DNA of 64,000 bases, taken from positions 16,533 to 80,532 of the IMG/VR virus record IMGVR_UViG_3300020171_000003; one strand, given 5' to 3'. A program made the position numbers and the translations under genes. A model generated the notes under the pieces. That model saw nothing but the letters and a program-made list of their open reading frames with translations, had not been told where the DNA came from and searched no databases. Origin of the DNA: a virus. Shown piece after piece: positions 1 to 7,401 of the stretch (positions within the stretch are counted from its first letter, which is position 1; every line of letters begins with the position of its first letter).

Positions 1-68
1 TCCGGTTCTTTACTGTTAAAGAAAACCTTTGTTTTCTTTTCAAGAAATTCTTTGGAAAAAAGTTCCAT
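1..68 (-). CDS. Partial gene at left edge, function unknown
   Basis: Only the first 22 codons are inside the window, reading MELFSKEFLEKKTKVFFNSK and then running off the edge. The ATG at 68 is preceded by AAAGGA about 6 bases upstream, and the gene starts 10 bases after the clamp stop codon, so it is probably the next gene of the same operon. Too little is present to assign a family. Confidence 0.55.
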   Translation of the reverse strand, partial: MELFSKEFLEKKTKVFFNSKEP

Positions 69-78
69 GAGTGTTCCT

Positions 79-1158
79 TTATTTAAATGGTAGTATATGT
101 TGGAATTTAGATCCGGAAGTGAATAAAGCTTTTTTTATCTCTGTGTCAATTTCAACAGAAGAAGAGGTTGAAAGAATTTCTTTAAGAAAATCAGGATTAA
201 GAGTGATTTCCATTTTCTCATCCTTTTGCAGAACAGTATCACAAGTGATTTCATAAGATGATTCACCTTTTGCTTTCTTTCCAAAGCAAGTGATTTTCTT
301 ATCTTCAAAAATAATCCGAATTAATTTCTCCTTTGCTACTTCTGATTCCGACATAATAGAAGTAACATTTATTGCTTTAATGAAATCATCAGCAGGTAAA
401 TTGAATTTCTTACCTTTTACTTTTTCCATTAATCCAACAACATCATCAACAGGATATTCACCTTCTGTATTTCTTGCACTTAATACAGCTTGATTATCAT
501 CCATAAAATGCAACCAATTATCTTTTAATAGATAAGCAACTGGTTTAAATTTAGCAACTTCTTTAACCGCTTTGTTTTTGATCATGAAATAATCGGAAGT
601 AATTTCCTCATCCATTTCATAAAAAGAAGCTCGTCTACCGTCACAAGAAATAACAGAACATCCGGTAACATAAAGATTTGTGAGTGTGTTTTGAAGTTCA
701 TCACCTCCAACACTAAATTGGCAAAGAGCTAAACCGTTTACAAAGTCTTTCGGCAAAGGTAACCATTCTGCTTCTTGATCAAAAATACTATCCTCAATCT
801 TGTCTAAGGCTTCTCCTAAATCATTTGATACAACAACATTGAAAGACGCTTTAGCTTTACCACTCTTTACATTAATAATACCTTCGGCTGTTTTGATCAG
901 TTGGATATCTTCTTCACTTGCAGACACAAAAGACAGGAACTCTTTTGCTGGTACAGAAAATGGAAAATCAGTTTTAAAAGGATAGTGATAACTGATTCTA
1001 TCATTATAGGTTATTACATCTTCACCGGTGAAAATGAAATGAGTCATTTGCTCGATGACCTCTTTTGCGGCTAAGCCTGGCGAAACCTTCCTCAAAGCTG
1101 ATTCGAGGAGACTCTTTTGGAACTGTGTTGACTGAATTTCTTTTTGTAATTTTGGCAT
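79..1158 (-). CDS. DNA polymerase sliding clamp (beta-clamp-like)
   Basis: The 359-residue product has the size and feel of a bacterial or phage DnaN-type clamp, which encircles DNA and tethers the polymerase. It is acidic, with repeated beta-rich segments, and carries the clamp-like stretch CDGRRASFYEMDEE near residue 170, equivalent to the TDGxRL region of beta clamps. The ATG at 1158 has a clear AAAGGAGA site, which fixes the start inside the 3' end of the dpdA frame (137-nt overlap). Its place after the modification genes and near a helicase, primase and initiator fits a replication role. The assignment rests on overall resemblance, not on a diagnostic catalytic motif. Confidence 0.65.
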   Translation of the reverse strand: MPKLQKEIQSTQFQKSLLESALRKVSPGLAAKEVIEQMTHFIFTGEDVITYNDRISYHYPFKTDFPFSVPAKEFLSFVSASEEDIQLIKTAEGIINVKSGKAKASFNVVVSNDLGEALDKIEDSIFDQEAEWLPLPKDFVNGLALCQFSVGGDELQNTLTNLYVTGCSVISCDGRRASFYEMDEEITSDYFMIKNKAVKEVAKFKPVAYLLKDNWLHFMDDNQAVLSARNTEGEYPVDDVVGLMEKVKGKKFNLPADDFIKAINVTSIMSESEVAKEKLIRIIFEDKKITCFGKKAKGESSYEITCDTVLQKDEKMEITLNPDFLKEILSTSSSVEIDTEIKKALFTSGSKFQHILPFK

Positions 1159-2152
1159 CTGGTCTTTCTCCTTTTTTCAAACATAAAATGTTTTCAGAAT
1201 TGTTTTCAAACCAATATGAAATTAATCTACGATATGTACCATCTATTTCTATAACTTTTCCGGACACCTCCACTTCTCTGTCATAGTTTAACATTTGAGG
1301 AAAGTTTCCTGCAAAAAACAAATTTAAATCCATTTGTTTTCCTGCTTCAAGATAAAAAAGCATATTAATGAAATCTCGCTGACTACCATCATTACATACT
1401 CCTGGTTCTATTATTTCTTCTTTACCGTTATTCATTACAGAAGAACCAACTTTAAATCCTAAACTTTCAATGTATTCTTTAAAATATCTTTTTTCTATTT
1501 TTGAGGAAGTTTGATAGTGTTTATTTTGTTCATTTCTTCTTGGACTTCTTTCTGACATTGTTACTATCCAAGGGATCTCATTAAACACATATTTATTTTT
1601 TCGTGTTTTCGGAATAATAATGAGGCCGTATCTTGAGAACTGGACCCAAGAACTTGAATCAACAGAGTACCAAGGATATCTATTCATAAGAGGTAAAGAA
1701 GTCATGGCAAAACCGTGAGTATTCTTTTTGCCAATCATACTGAAAACTTTGTCACCGAAAGATATGTAATCTTTTTTTGACATATCTTGACCGAGTCCTC
1801 CTATACCGATATATTCATAATTATCAATATAGTGTTTCAAGTATTTAAAATCTTCTTTAGGGTGAAAGACAGGTAAAGGGTTTAAATGATGTTTTTCTTC
1901 CAAATACTTCTGAACTTTTAAGGTTCCTTCTGCATTAAAGATTACGTCAATATTAACATATAATTCTAACAAGTCAACATTTTTCTTTACATATTCCGCA
2001 TAGTTATCAACGTAGGTCCAAAACTCTTCGGAGTCATAAAAGGAAAAATCAAGTGTAGAAACATCTTTCCTTTCTTTTTGTTTGTTAATAACATGTTCGG
2101 TGTAAAGGGAATGCGCTCCTGAATCAAGAAATACTTTTATATTTGGATTCAT
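1022..2152 (-). CDS. dpdA: DpdA-type DNA guanine transglycosylase
   Basis: The 376-residue protein resembles phage DpdA, a relative of tRNA-guanine transglycosylase that exchanges guanine in DNA for a 7-deazaguanine. Visible marks are FLDSGAHS at residues 8-15, matching the substrate-pocket DSGGFQ of TGT, and the HGFAMTSLPLM then SVDSSSW stretch (residues 146-169), where Asp165 lies at the position of the nucleophilic Asp. The ATG at 2152 follows the glycosyltransferase stop by one base. A longer in-frame extension upstream would overlap that gene and has no Shine-Dalgarno site. FolE, QueD and QueE in the same operon supply the substrate pathway. The last 45 codons overlap the clamp gene in another frame and may be a non-conserved tail. 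Confidence 0.8.
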   Translation of the reverse strand: MNPNIKVFLDSGAHSLYTEHVINKQKERKDVSTLDFSFYDSEEFWTYVDNYAEYVKKNVDLLELYVNIDVIFNAEGTLKVQKYLEEKHHLNPLPVFHPKEDFKYLKHYIDNYEYIGIGGLGQDMSKKDYISFGDKVFSMIGKKNTHGFAMTSLPLMNRYPWYSVDSSSWVQFSRYGLIIIPKTRKNKYVFNEIPWIVTMSERSPRRNEQNKHYQTSSKIEKRYFKEYIESLGFKVGSSVMNNGKEEIIEPGVCNDGSQRDFINMLFYLEAGKQMDLNLFFAGNFPQMLNYDREVEVSGKVIEIDGTYRRLISYWFENNSENILCLKKGERPDAKITKRNSVNTVPKESPRISFEEGFARLSRKRGHRANDSFHFHR

Positions 2153-2153
2153 T

Positions 2154-3245
2154 TTATTTCTTTTTATAAAGTGGGTTCTCTGTTTTTCCTGTAAACATGA
2201 TATCCAAGCATCTTTCAAAAGATTGATCAAAAGATGTATAAAGATAATCCCACTTTCTTGGGATTTCATCAATATGCCGCATTATCATTTTTGCTGCCGA
2301 TCTTACATCTTTTTTAACATAAAGAAATTCTTGGGGTAAACATTCCGGAAACGATCTGAAATAAGGATAAACAGGACGACAATCACAAGTAAGTGCTTCA
2401 AGTAAGGTCCAAGAAACCCAATCCTGATCTGCACAATTGAATTGAATTTTAGATTCCAATAAATTGAAATAGTATTCTTCTTTGGTTAAATTTGTTTTGA
2501 CTTCAATATAATCTTTTAAATAAGAAGGTATAGAAGGCTCTTTACTGCTTGAAGTTGTGACAAGAAACTTTGGCGGATCCTGATACATTTGATTCATATA
2601 AGATACCACATTGAGAAAAAACTTAGGATCTTTTTCAGTATCCCATCTACTTGTAAAGATAACTTGTCTTTTCTTTTTCGGCAATACTTCTGGAAAGTGT
2701 GTTTTCACTTCTAAAGATTGATAAGGAAGACCTGTTAGATAAACTTTTGGTCCTATATTATTCATTTTACAAAGGTCTTGAAGTTCAGTACTTGTTACAA
2801 ATATTCCGTTAAATATTTTACCATACCCTACTTCTAAAGGACGCATCCAACTTCTCATGCTGTAAGTGAAATCAAAAATATCAACGGATTGAGCATGAAG
2901 CATGGAAAAATATTTTAAATTTAAATCGGTTAGTTCATCTGCATATTTAATCGCTTCAATTCCTGGAGTCCAGAAATCATCGAAATAAAGAATATCGCCA
3001 CGCCTTACTATACCGTTATGCATTGCTTCAAGAAAATAAGCTACTTGGGTTAAAGACCAGATACCTCTGCCGTGTGCATCAAGAACAGAACCTTGTTTAA
3101 TTTCATCAGTAAAACGCTTACCCTCTACTCTTGTATAAGCAATATCTCTTTTTTTAAGAACAGATTCAATCCAACCATCATCTTTTCTTGATAGTTGCAT
3201 AGTGTATCTTTCTTTATACGGTTCTAACGGAAAGTACCAGAGCAT
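2154..3245 (-). CDS. GT-B-fold glycosyltransferase in DNA-modification operon
   Basis: The 363-residue product looks like a GT4-type glycosyltransferase: a Rossmann-like second half opening with VIFTSRWDTEKDPKFFLNV (the usual GRWDxxKdp loop near residue 195) and an acidic segment WVSWTLLEALTCDCRPVYP near 280, equivalent to the nucleotide-sugar binding E-x7-E region. The start at 3245 has AAGGAGAAAAGTT before it. It lies between dpdA (one base apart) and the deazaguanine synthesis genes. Phage DNA glucosyltransferases are known for hydroxymethylated bases, so a role in decorating the deazaguanine is an inference from position. It could also act on a protein or surface glycan. Confidence 0.7.
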   Translation of the reverse strand: MLWYFPLEPYKERYTMQLSRKDDGWIESVLKKRDIAYTRVEGKRFTDEIKQGSVLDAHGRGIWSLTQVAYFLEAMHNGIVRRGDILYFDDFWTPGIEAIKYADELTDLNLKYFSMLHAQSVDIFDFTYSMRSWMRPLEVGYGKIFNGIFVTSTELQDLCKMNNIGPKVYLTGLPYQSLEVKTHFPEVLPKKKRQVIFTSRWDTEKDPKFFLNVVSYMNQMYQDPPKFLVTTSSSKEPSIPSYLKDYIEVKTNLTKEEYYFNLLESKIQFNCADQDWVSWTLLEALTCDCRPVYPYFRSFPECLPQEFLYVKKDVRSAAKMIMRHIDEIPRKWDYLYTSFDQSFERCLDIMFTGKTENPLYKKK

Positions 3246-3256
3246 AACTTTTCTCC

Positions 3257-3724
3257 TTATAAGATTGTTTTATCTTGTTTATATAACGGATCATCCAAGC
3301 GGGTAACTTTACCTTTTAGGTGATGAACACTCCACCATTTCAATCTGTCTTTAAATACCAATTTAAAATCTGTGATATACAAAGTTTGGGATTTAGATTT
3401 ATAAGTATAAGGTAAAGCAAGAACTACCCGCATGAATGTCCTATCAAAAAACTTTTCAGGAATAAAATCTAATTGTTTGGGATATTCTATTTCAATTACA
3501 ATTTCATATTCATGGTCTTTCAAAAAAGAAAAAATTTCCTCAGCATTGTAAGGAGGCCCTGGATTATTATCAGCCCCAAAATAAATTCTTCTAATATCCC
3601 GGTTATCTTCTAATGCTTTAATTATCTCCAAAAGTTTTATATATCTATCACCAACAAAAAGAGTTTTTGTCTTTCTTTTTGGACCTTCTACTTCTATTCC
3701 TGTGAAAAGTCGTCTCTTAATCAT
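3257..3724 (-). CDS. Unknown protein of deazaguanine cluster (paralogue of 5966-6292)
   Basis: A 155-residue protein with no family I recognise. The start at 3724 is chosen because GAGGTG lies just upstream, and it overlaps the preceding gene by 8 bases. Residues 20-60 can be aligned by eye to the product of 5966-6292: both have an IIKA-x-E-x-N-x-D-I stretch, then a Gly-rich turn and a FL-x4-YE ending. The segment LFTGIEVEGPKRKTKTLFVG faintly recalls the start of QueE, but there are no radical-SAM cysteines. Its location suggests a part in making or inserting the modified base. Confidence 0.6.
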   Translation of the reverse strand: MIKRRLFTGIEVEGPKRKTKTLFVGDRYIKLLEIIKALEDNRDIRRIYFGADNNPGPPYNAEEIFSFLKDHEYEIVIEIEYPKQLDFIPEKFFDRTFMRVVLALPYTYKSKSQTLYITDFKLVFKDRLKWWSVHHLKGKVTRLDDPLYKQDKTIL

Positions 3725-4064
3725 AAAACACCTCAGCTCCGTTCTCACCATCCTCCATTACACAAACGTAAACAACATGATATCCAATGCCTTCTTTCAT
3801 ATCTGCATAAAGTTCATTACATAAATGCTCACAAGATAAGCCGGAATAATTTCTATTCACATAACTTTCTCCGATAATACTATCCAGATCATTTTTAGCT
3901 GTTATAAATTCCACATCTCTATTTTCATGCTCTACTCTGATTTTCATTGTTACATGAAACTCATGTCGGTGAATGCTTCTAAGATAATGTACTTCTTGAG
4001 GAGCATCAGGCCAATTATGAAATGCAGGGAATCTTGTGTTAATAATTACGTTTGTTGGATTCAT
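3717..4064 (-). CDS. QueD/6-pyruvoyl-tetrahydropterin synthase-fold protein without catalytic Cys
   Basis: The 115-residue product matches the spacing of the QueD fold: FPAFH at residues 12-16 and IHRHEFHVTMKI at 31-42 correspond to the FxAaH and HGHny zinc-binding histidines, giving H16, H32 and H34 as likely ligands. The Cys that acts as catalytic base in true QueD (Cys25 in the neighbour at 6289-6672) is absent. It is therefore probably a second enzyme of the superfamily with altered chemistry, acting on a pterin or deazaguanine intermediate. A decarboxylase role of the DpdL kind is one possibility. The start at 4064 has AAGGAG upstream. Confidence 0.6.
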   Translation of the reverse strand: MNPTNVIINTRFPAFHNWPDAPQEVHYLRSIHRHEFHVTMKIRVEHENRDVEFITAKNDLDSIIGESYVNRNYSGLSCEHLCNELYADMKEGIGYHVVYVCVMEDGENGAEVFYD

Positions 4065-4067
4065 TGT

Positions 4068-4667
4068 TTACTCCTTATGAAGCAAAGAAATTTTAATAAG
4101 TTCATAACCTTTCATTTCTAAATGGCTATGTTGTTTGAAAATACCACGTACAGCAGAAGTGCTAAATCCGTTTCCACTTTGTTTTATTCCTCGAGACTGC
4201 ATACAATCATGATGACCACGAATAACAATCATTACACCCTTAGGTTTAACATGAGTCACAAAGTTTTCTATGATCTGATGGCAAAGTCTTTCTTGTGTTT
4301 GCGGTCTTCTTGAATAATGATCAATCAATCGGGCGAATTTAGAAGCCCCGATAATCTCTTTGCTTGGAATATACATCATCCAAGCAAGAAATTTAAAAGG
4401 AAGTAAATGATGAGAACACATGGAAACGAGTTCAATTTTATCAGAACAAATAATTTCATCATAACCTTCTATATTCGGTTGTAAGGAGTATTCTTCTTTG
4501 GTAAATTCAGAATTGATATTTTTGAAAAACTCCCGAGAGTACATTTTTGCCACACGCTCGGGAGTTTCCCTTAAATGAGTATCGTTCAAGTCTAAACCTA
4601 ACTCGTAAAGAAGTTCTCCTATGTGATGAGCCACGCTGAGTTCATTCTCTGTTAGATCCGGAGTCAT
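4068..4667 (-). CDS. folE: GTP cyclohydrolase I
   Basis: The 199-residue protein converts GTP to 7,8-dihydroneopterin triphosphate, the first step of folate and of 7-deazaguanine synthesis. Type I signatures are all present: CSHHLLPF at residues 84-91, RRPQTQERL at 120-128 and IRGHHDCMQSRG at 149-160, so Cys84, His87 and Cys155 can bind the active-site zinc. Length is normal for the family. The start at 4667 follows AAGGATAAGTTTA, and only three bases separate its stop from the next gene. Its phage context, with QueD, QueE and DpdA, points to base modification and not to folate supply. Confidence 0.95.
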   Translation of the reverse strand: MTPDLTENELSVAHHIGELLYELGLDLNDTHLRETPERVAKMYSREFFKNINSEFTKEEYSLQPNIEGYDEIICSDKIELVSMCSHHLLPFKFLAWMMYIPSKEIIGASKFARLIDHYSRRPQTQERLCHQIIENFVTHVKPKGVMIVIRGHHDCMQSRGIKQSGNGFSTSAVRGIFKQHSHLEMKGYELIKISLLHKE

Positions 4668-4678
4668 TAAACTTATCC

Positions 4679-5302
4679 TTATTTTACGAGCTTATATACA
4701 CCATCTTTAGAAGGAATACTGAAACCTTTAGTAATCAAATGTTTAATGTGGCTATGAACTCTTGAAGGTGTAGTATCCAATTTTGCTGCCGCATCTTTCA
4801 GAGTAAGACCAGTAACTACCATAAGGTCAATATCGTATGCTTGAGAACCTTTTCTTGAACCCAACGGAGACAATTCATACTCTTTTTTGGGCTTATCTAC
4901 TTTCTCTTTTACTACTTTCTCTTTCTTGGGCTTAGGTTCTTTTGCAGGTCCTTTTGGGCGTCCTTTTCCTTTTTTACCTTCAGGAGGAACATCCGTCACT
5001 TCTTCCTTTTCAACTTCATCCTTGGAATCGTCTGTCGGGTTTCCATAATCGTTTTCGTCAAGTCCGTCCTCATTTTCTTCTTCTTCTACTTCATTCTTAA
5101 TCAAACCGTCATTGTAAAAAGCAATGATAGCTTCATCAAGAACAATACCATCTTCATCCAACTTTTCTACAGTTGCAATAAACCATTCACAGATAGCATC
5201 TTTCTTTGTTCCGATCAGTTTAATTTGTTCGGTTACTTCTTCCATTTCGTTCAACATTGTGCATACTTTTTTCAACTCTTTAAAATCGGTTTTATCGTAC
5301 AT
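4679..5302 (-). CDS. Acidic linker protein with AT-hook-like basic region and winged-helix C-terminus
   Basis: The 207-residue product has a helical N-terminus, an extremely acidic stretch around residues 85-115, a Lys/Pro-rich segment containing GRPKGP (an AT-hook-like core) near 125, and a C-terminal winged helix-turn-helix of about 55 residues (LTLKDAAAKLDTTPSRVHSH). Similar C-termini occur in the product of 24754-25290. ATG 5302 is preferred to the GTG at 5311 because the AAAGGTG ribosome site overlaps that GTG. It probably binds DNA, and lying between folE and queE it may regulate or target modification. Exact role unknown. Confidence 0.65.
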   Translation of the reverse strand: MYDKTDFKELKKVCTMLNEMEEVTEQIKLIGTKKDAICEWFIATVEKLDEDGIVLDEAIIAFYNDGLIKNEVEEEENEDGLDENDYGNPTDDSKDEVEKEEVTDVPPEGKKGKGRPKGPAKEPKPKKEKVVKEKVDKPKKEYELSPLGSRKGSQAYDIDLMVVTGLTLKDAAAKLDTTPSRVHSHIKHLITKGFSIPSKDGVYKLVK

Positions 5303-5319
5303 TTTTAACACCTTTCCGG

Positions 5320-5979
5320 CTATTTACAGCCAATTAGTTTGTGAATCTGATAATTAAATTTGACATGAAATAATGAATCTTTTTCCATTTTATTATATAA
5401 CATGGATGCCTGCATTACATTTTTTTCTATATCTTCGGACAAACACGGACTGAATACATGATTGAATTGTTTATACACTATAGCTTTTTCTTTGGCAAAT
5501 TGGTAATCTCCTTCATTTAAAATTACATGTTTGATTAAATCTTTCTCCCTTAGACAATTTAAATTTTTATAATTAAAAACATCTTCACTTATTGCGCTCG
5601 GACCTTTCCAATCAACAATGAAACAATCTACATTAGGAATTAAATTCTCAACACAATGTGTACCGTTAGTTTCTACTGAAATAAAATAACCTGAATCTTT
5701 TAGTAATCTACATAGTAAAGACAAATCGCCTTCTTGTTCAAATGGTTCACCTCCTGTGATTAAAATATTTTGACAATGTAACTGCTGGACTGCTTTATGA
5801 ATTTCTTTAGAAGAACACTCTGAACCCAATTCTCCATCTTGAGCTTGCTTGGTGTCACAATAAGAGCATCCACCTATACCTAAAGTGCATCCTTGCATTC
5901 GGATAAAAGTAGCCCAACTTCCTTGACCAAATAAGTTCCACTCACCATTAATGCTTCTGAAAATTTCATTGATTTTCAT
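5320..5979 (-). CDS. queE: 7-carboxy-7-deazaguanine synthase (radical SAM)
   Basis: The 219-residue protein catalyses ring contraction of 6-carboxy-tetrahydropterin to 7-carboxy-7-deazaguanine. It opens with EIFRSINGEW (residues 5-14), the QueE counterpart of the iQGEG start, and carries cysteines 31, 38 and 41 followed by DT, with ITGGEPFEQEG near residue 73 and VETNGTH near 103. The cluster spacing is CX6CX2C, not the usual radical-SAM CX3CX2C; QueE proteins are known to vary here. The start overlaps the upstream small gene by 14 bases, consistent with coupled translation. Confidence 0.92.
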   Translation of the reverse strand: MKINEIFRSINGEWNLFGQGSWATFIRMQGCTLGIGGCSYCDTKQAQDGELGSECSSKEIHKAVQQLHCQNILITGGEPFEQEGDLSLLCRLLKDSGYFISVETNGTHCVENLIPNVDCFIVDWKGPSAISEDVFNYKNLNCLREKDLIKHVILNEGDYQFAKEKAIVYKQFNHVFSPCLSEDIEKNVMQASMLYNKMEKDSLFHVKFNYQIHKLIGCK

Positions 5980-6292
5980 AACCGTTCTCCCTTAAGAAAT
6001 CAAAAACCTCTTTTTTTGGAACAGTACAGTTTGCCCAACTGTTAATTGTTCCCCCGCAAATACACATATCACCTGTTTTTATATTATTTTTTAAAAGATC
6101 AGAAATGTAATAACTTTCATATCCAGTAGGTCCGCCTTCAAATTTTAATATATCCTTATTCTTTTCTTTTGCTTTTATAATAATCATTTCCAATTCTCTA
6201 TTTGATATGAGCAAAAATTTTCTGTTAATATATTTATTTGTGGCCTTGTCCCAATTACCTGTTTCTTGTGTCCATTTACTTTTGATTTTCAT
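5966..6292 (-). CDS. Unknown protein between queD and queE
   Basis: The 108-residue product is not recognised. ATG 6292 overlaps the queD stop as ATGA and has GGAG nine bases before it. The protein has the pattern IIKA-x-E-x-N-x-DI followed by CICGGT and ends FDFLRENGYE, which can be aligned to the 155-residue product at 3257-3724, so the two appear to be divergent paralogues. Two to three cysteines in the middle could bind metal. Its tight packing between queD and queE suggests participation in the deazaguanine pathway. Confidence 0.6.
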   Translation of the reverse strand: MKIKSKWTQETGNWDKATNKYINRKFLLISNRELEMIIIKAKEKNKDILKFEGGPTGYESYYISDLLKNNIKTGDMCICGGTINSWANCTVPKKEVFDFLRENGYENQ

Positions 6293-6672
6293 GCTGTTAG
6301 CTCCGCATAACATTTATCGGTTTCATATAATCTTACTTTTTCTAAAACAATGTGTTTCGGAAATTTATTTAAAAGAAGATAATAAATCCATCTACACATA
6401 TTTTCGGCTGTAGGGTTATCAAAAAGATCATTTAAATGGGTGTGGTCTAATTTATTAATTATCCAGGTATTAACTACTTCTGACATTCTTTGAAAATCAA
6501 GAATCATTCCAAACTCAGGATCATTCACATCTTGAACAGTATTCTCCTTATCTGAAACAGTTATTTCTAACCGAAAATTATGGCCATGCGGATTTTTACA
6601 CCTTCCCTGATGATTCGGTAAAAAATGTGAAGCCGCAAAGTCAAAGCTTTTACAAACAGTCATTGTTGGCAT
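6289..6672 (-). CDS. queD: 6-carboxy-5,6,7,8-tetrahydropterin synthase
   Basis: The 127-residue enzyme turns dihydroneopterin triphosphate into 6-carboxy-tetrahydropterin. It has the complete family signature: FDFAASHFL at residues 10-18 with His16, catalytic Cys25, PHGHNF with His29 and His31 for zinc, LDHTHLND at 75-82 (the Asp-His charge relay) and PTAENM near 87. The ATG at 6672 follows AAGGAGG. Size is typical. With FolE and QueE it forms the first three steps toward 7-deazaguanine bases. Confidence 0.95.
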   Translation of the reverse strand: MPTMTVCKSFDFAASHFLPNHQGRCKNPHGHNFRLEITVSDKENTVQDVNDPEFGMILDFQRMSEVVNTWIINKLDHTHLNDLFDNPTAENMCRWIYYLLLNKFPKHIVLEKVRLYETDKCYAELTA

Positions 6673-6681
6673 ATTTCCTCC

Positions 6682-6867
6682 TTATTCTTGTTTCAATAAT
6701 TTTAATCTGATTCCGAAAGGTGTAATTTCTTTCACCTTAAACTTGCTACCTTTGATTTCCAACAGTTCACCAATAGTGAAAATTCCTTTAGATTTAGGAT
6801 ACTTTTTACGCATAATTGCTTCTTCTGGAGGTACTAAATATTCAAAACGTCCTTCGCCTGTATCCAT
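6682..6867 (-). CDS. Small unknown phage protein
   Basis: A 61-residue basic protein beginning MDTGEGRFEYLVPPEEA and ending in a beta-rich segment, IKGSKFKVKEITPFGIRLKL, that looks like a small barrel. The ribosome site AAGGAGG lies before ATG 6867, and the gene sits 9 bases upstream of queD in the same operon. No function can be assigned. Confidence 0.6.
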   Translation of the reverse strand: MDTGEGRFEYLVPPEEAIMRKKYPKSKGIFTIGELLEIKGSKFKVKEITPFGIRLKLLKQE

Positions 6868-6876
6868 ACTTCCTCC

Positions 6877-7311
6877 TTAAAATTCTATATTATTTAATTT
6901 ATGCAATGTGAAAGTGAGATTCTCAATACCTTGGGTAACATCATCAACATCCTCCCATAAAGAAGAATTACCATTTTCAATCGCTTCTAAAATAGCTTCT
7001 AAAATATTAATGGCATTACGGACTTTGTCTTTTCTGGATATAATGGGTTTTTGATTTTGAGAATATTTAATTTTGGGGAAGTGGACAAAGAGTTCGTTTA
7101 TTAAATCATCTATTTCGGATAGTTCACAAAGAGCATCATCAACTTCACCTAAAGCATCTTCTACCTTTTCTGCTTTTGCTCCTGAAGCTAACTTTGTTGA
7201 TTGAACAGAACCTAACCATTCGTCTAACTCATCCTTCAAGTTTTCTAAGATTTCTTCTGCATCACTAAAAGCTGTTTCCATATTGTTTGTTACTGAATTG
7301 AATTTAGGCAT
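6877..7311 (-). CDS. Coiled-coil protein, first gene of the modification operon
   Basis: The 144-residue protein is predicted to be almost wholly alpha-helical, with long acidic heptad-like stretches (residues 12-30, 50-70, 100-125). I recognise no family. It is the first gene after the strong promoter at 7356-7384. Its ribosome site is unusual, AAAGTGAG rather than GGAGG, as also seen before 25290. Confidence 0.6.
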   Translation of the reverse strand: MPKFNSVTNNMETAFSDAEEILENLKDELDEWLGSVQSTKLASGAKAEKVEDALGEVDDALCELSEIDDLINELFVHFPKIKYSQNQKPIISRKDKVRNAINILEAILEAIENGNSSLWEDVDDVTQGIENLTFTLHKLNNIEF

Positions 7312-7355
7312 AAAGTCTCACTTTCTTTTACAAGATTGAAAAACAAGTTGATTTC

Positions 7356-7384
7356 ATAATAAACATAATTATGAGGGCTGTCAA
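7356..7384 (-). promoter_or_regulatory. Strong sigma-70-type promoter of the DNA-modification operon
   Basis: On the minus strand TTGACA (7384-7379) is followed by a 17-base spacer and TATTAT (7361-7356). It lies between the helicase gene and the coiled-coil gene and can drive all genes leftward to the window edge. Confidence 0.8.
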
Positions 7385-7401
7385 TAGTTTTTTTAGGTTA
7401 T

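Noticed and set aside
2153-2272. In-frame 40-codon upstream extension of dpdA
   Set aside because: It lies inside the glycosyltransferase gene, has no ribosome site, and the DpdA-like homology begins just after the ATG at 2152.
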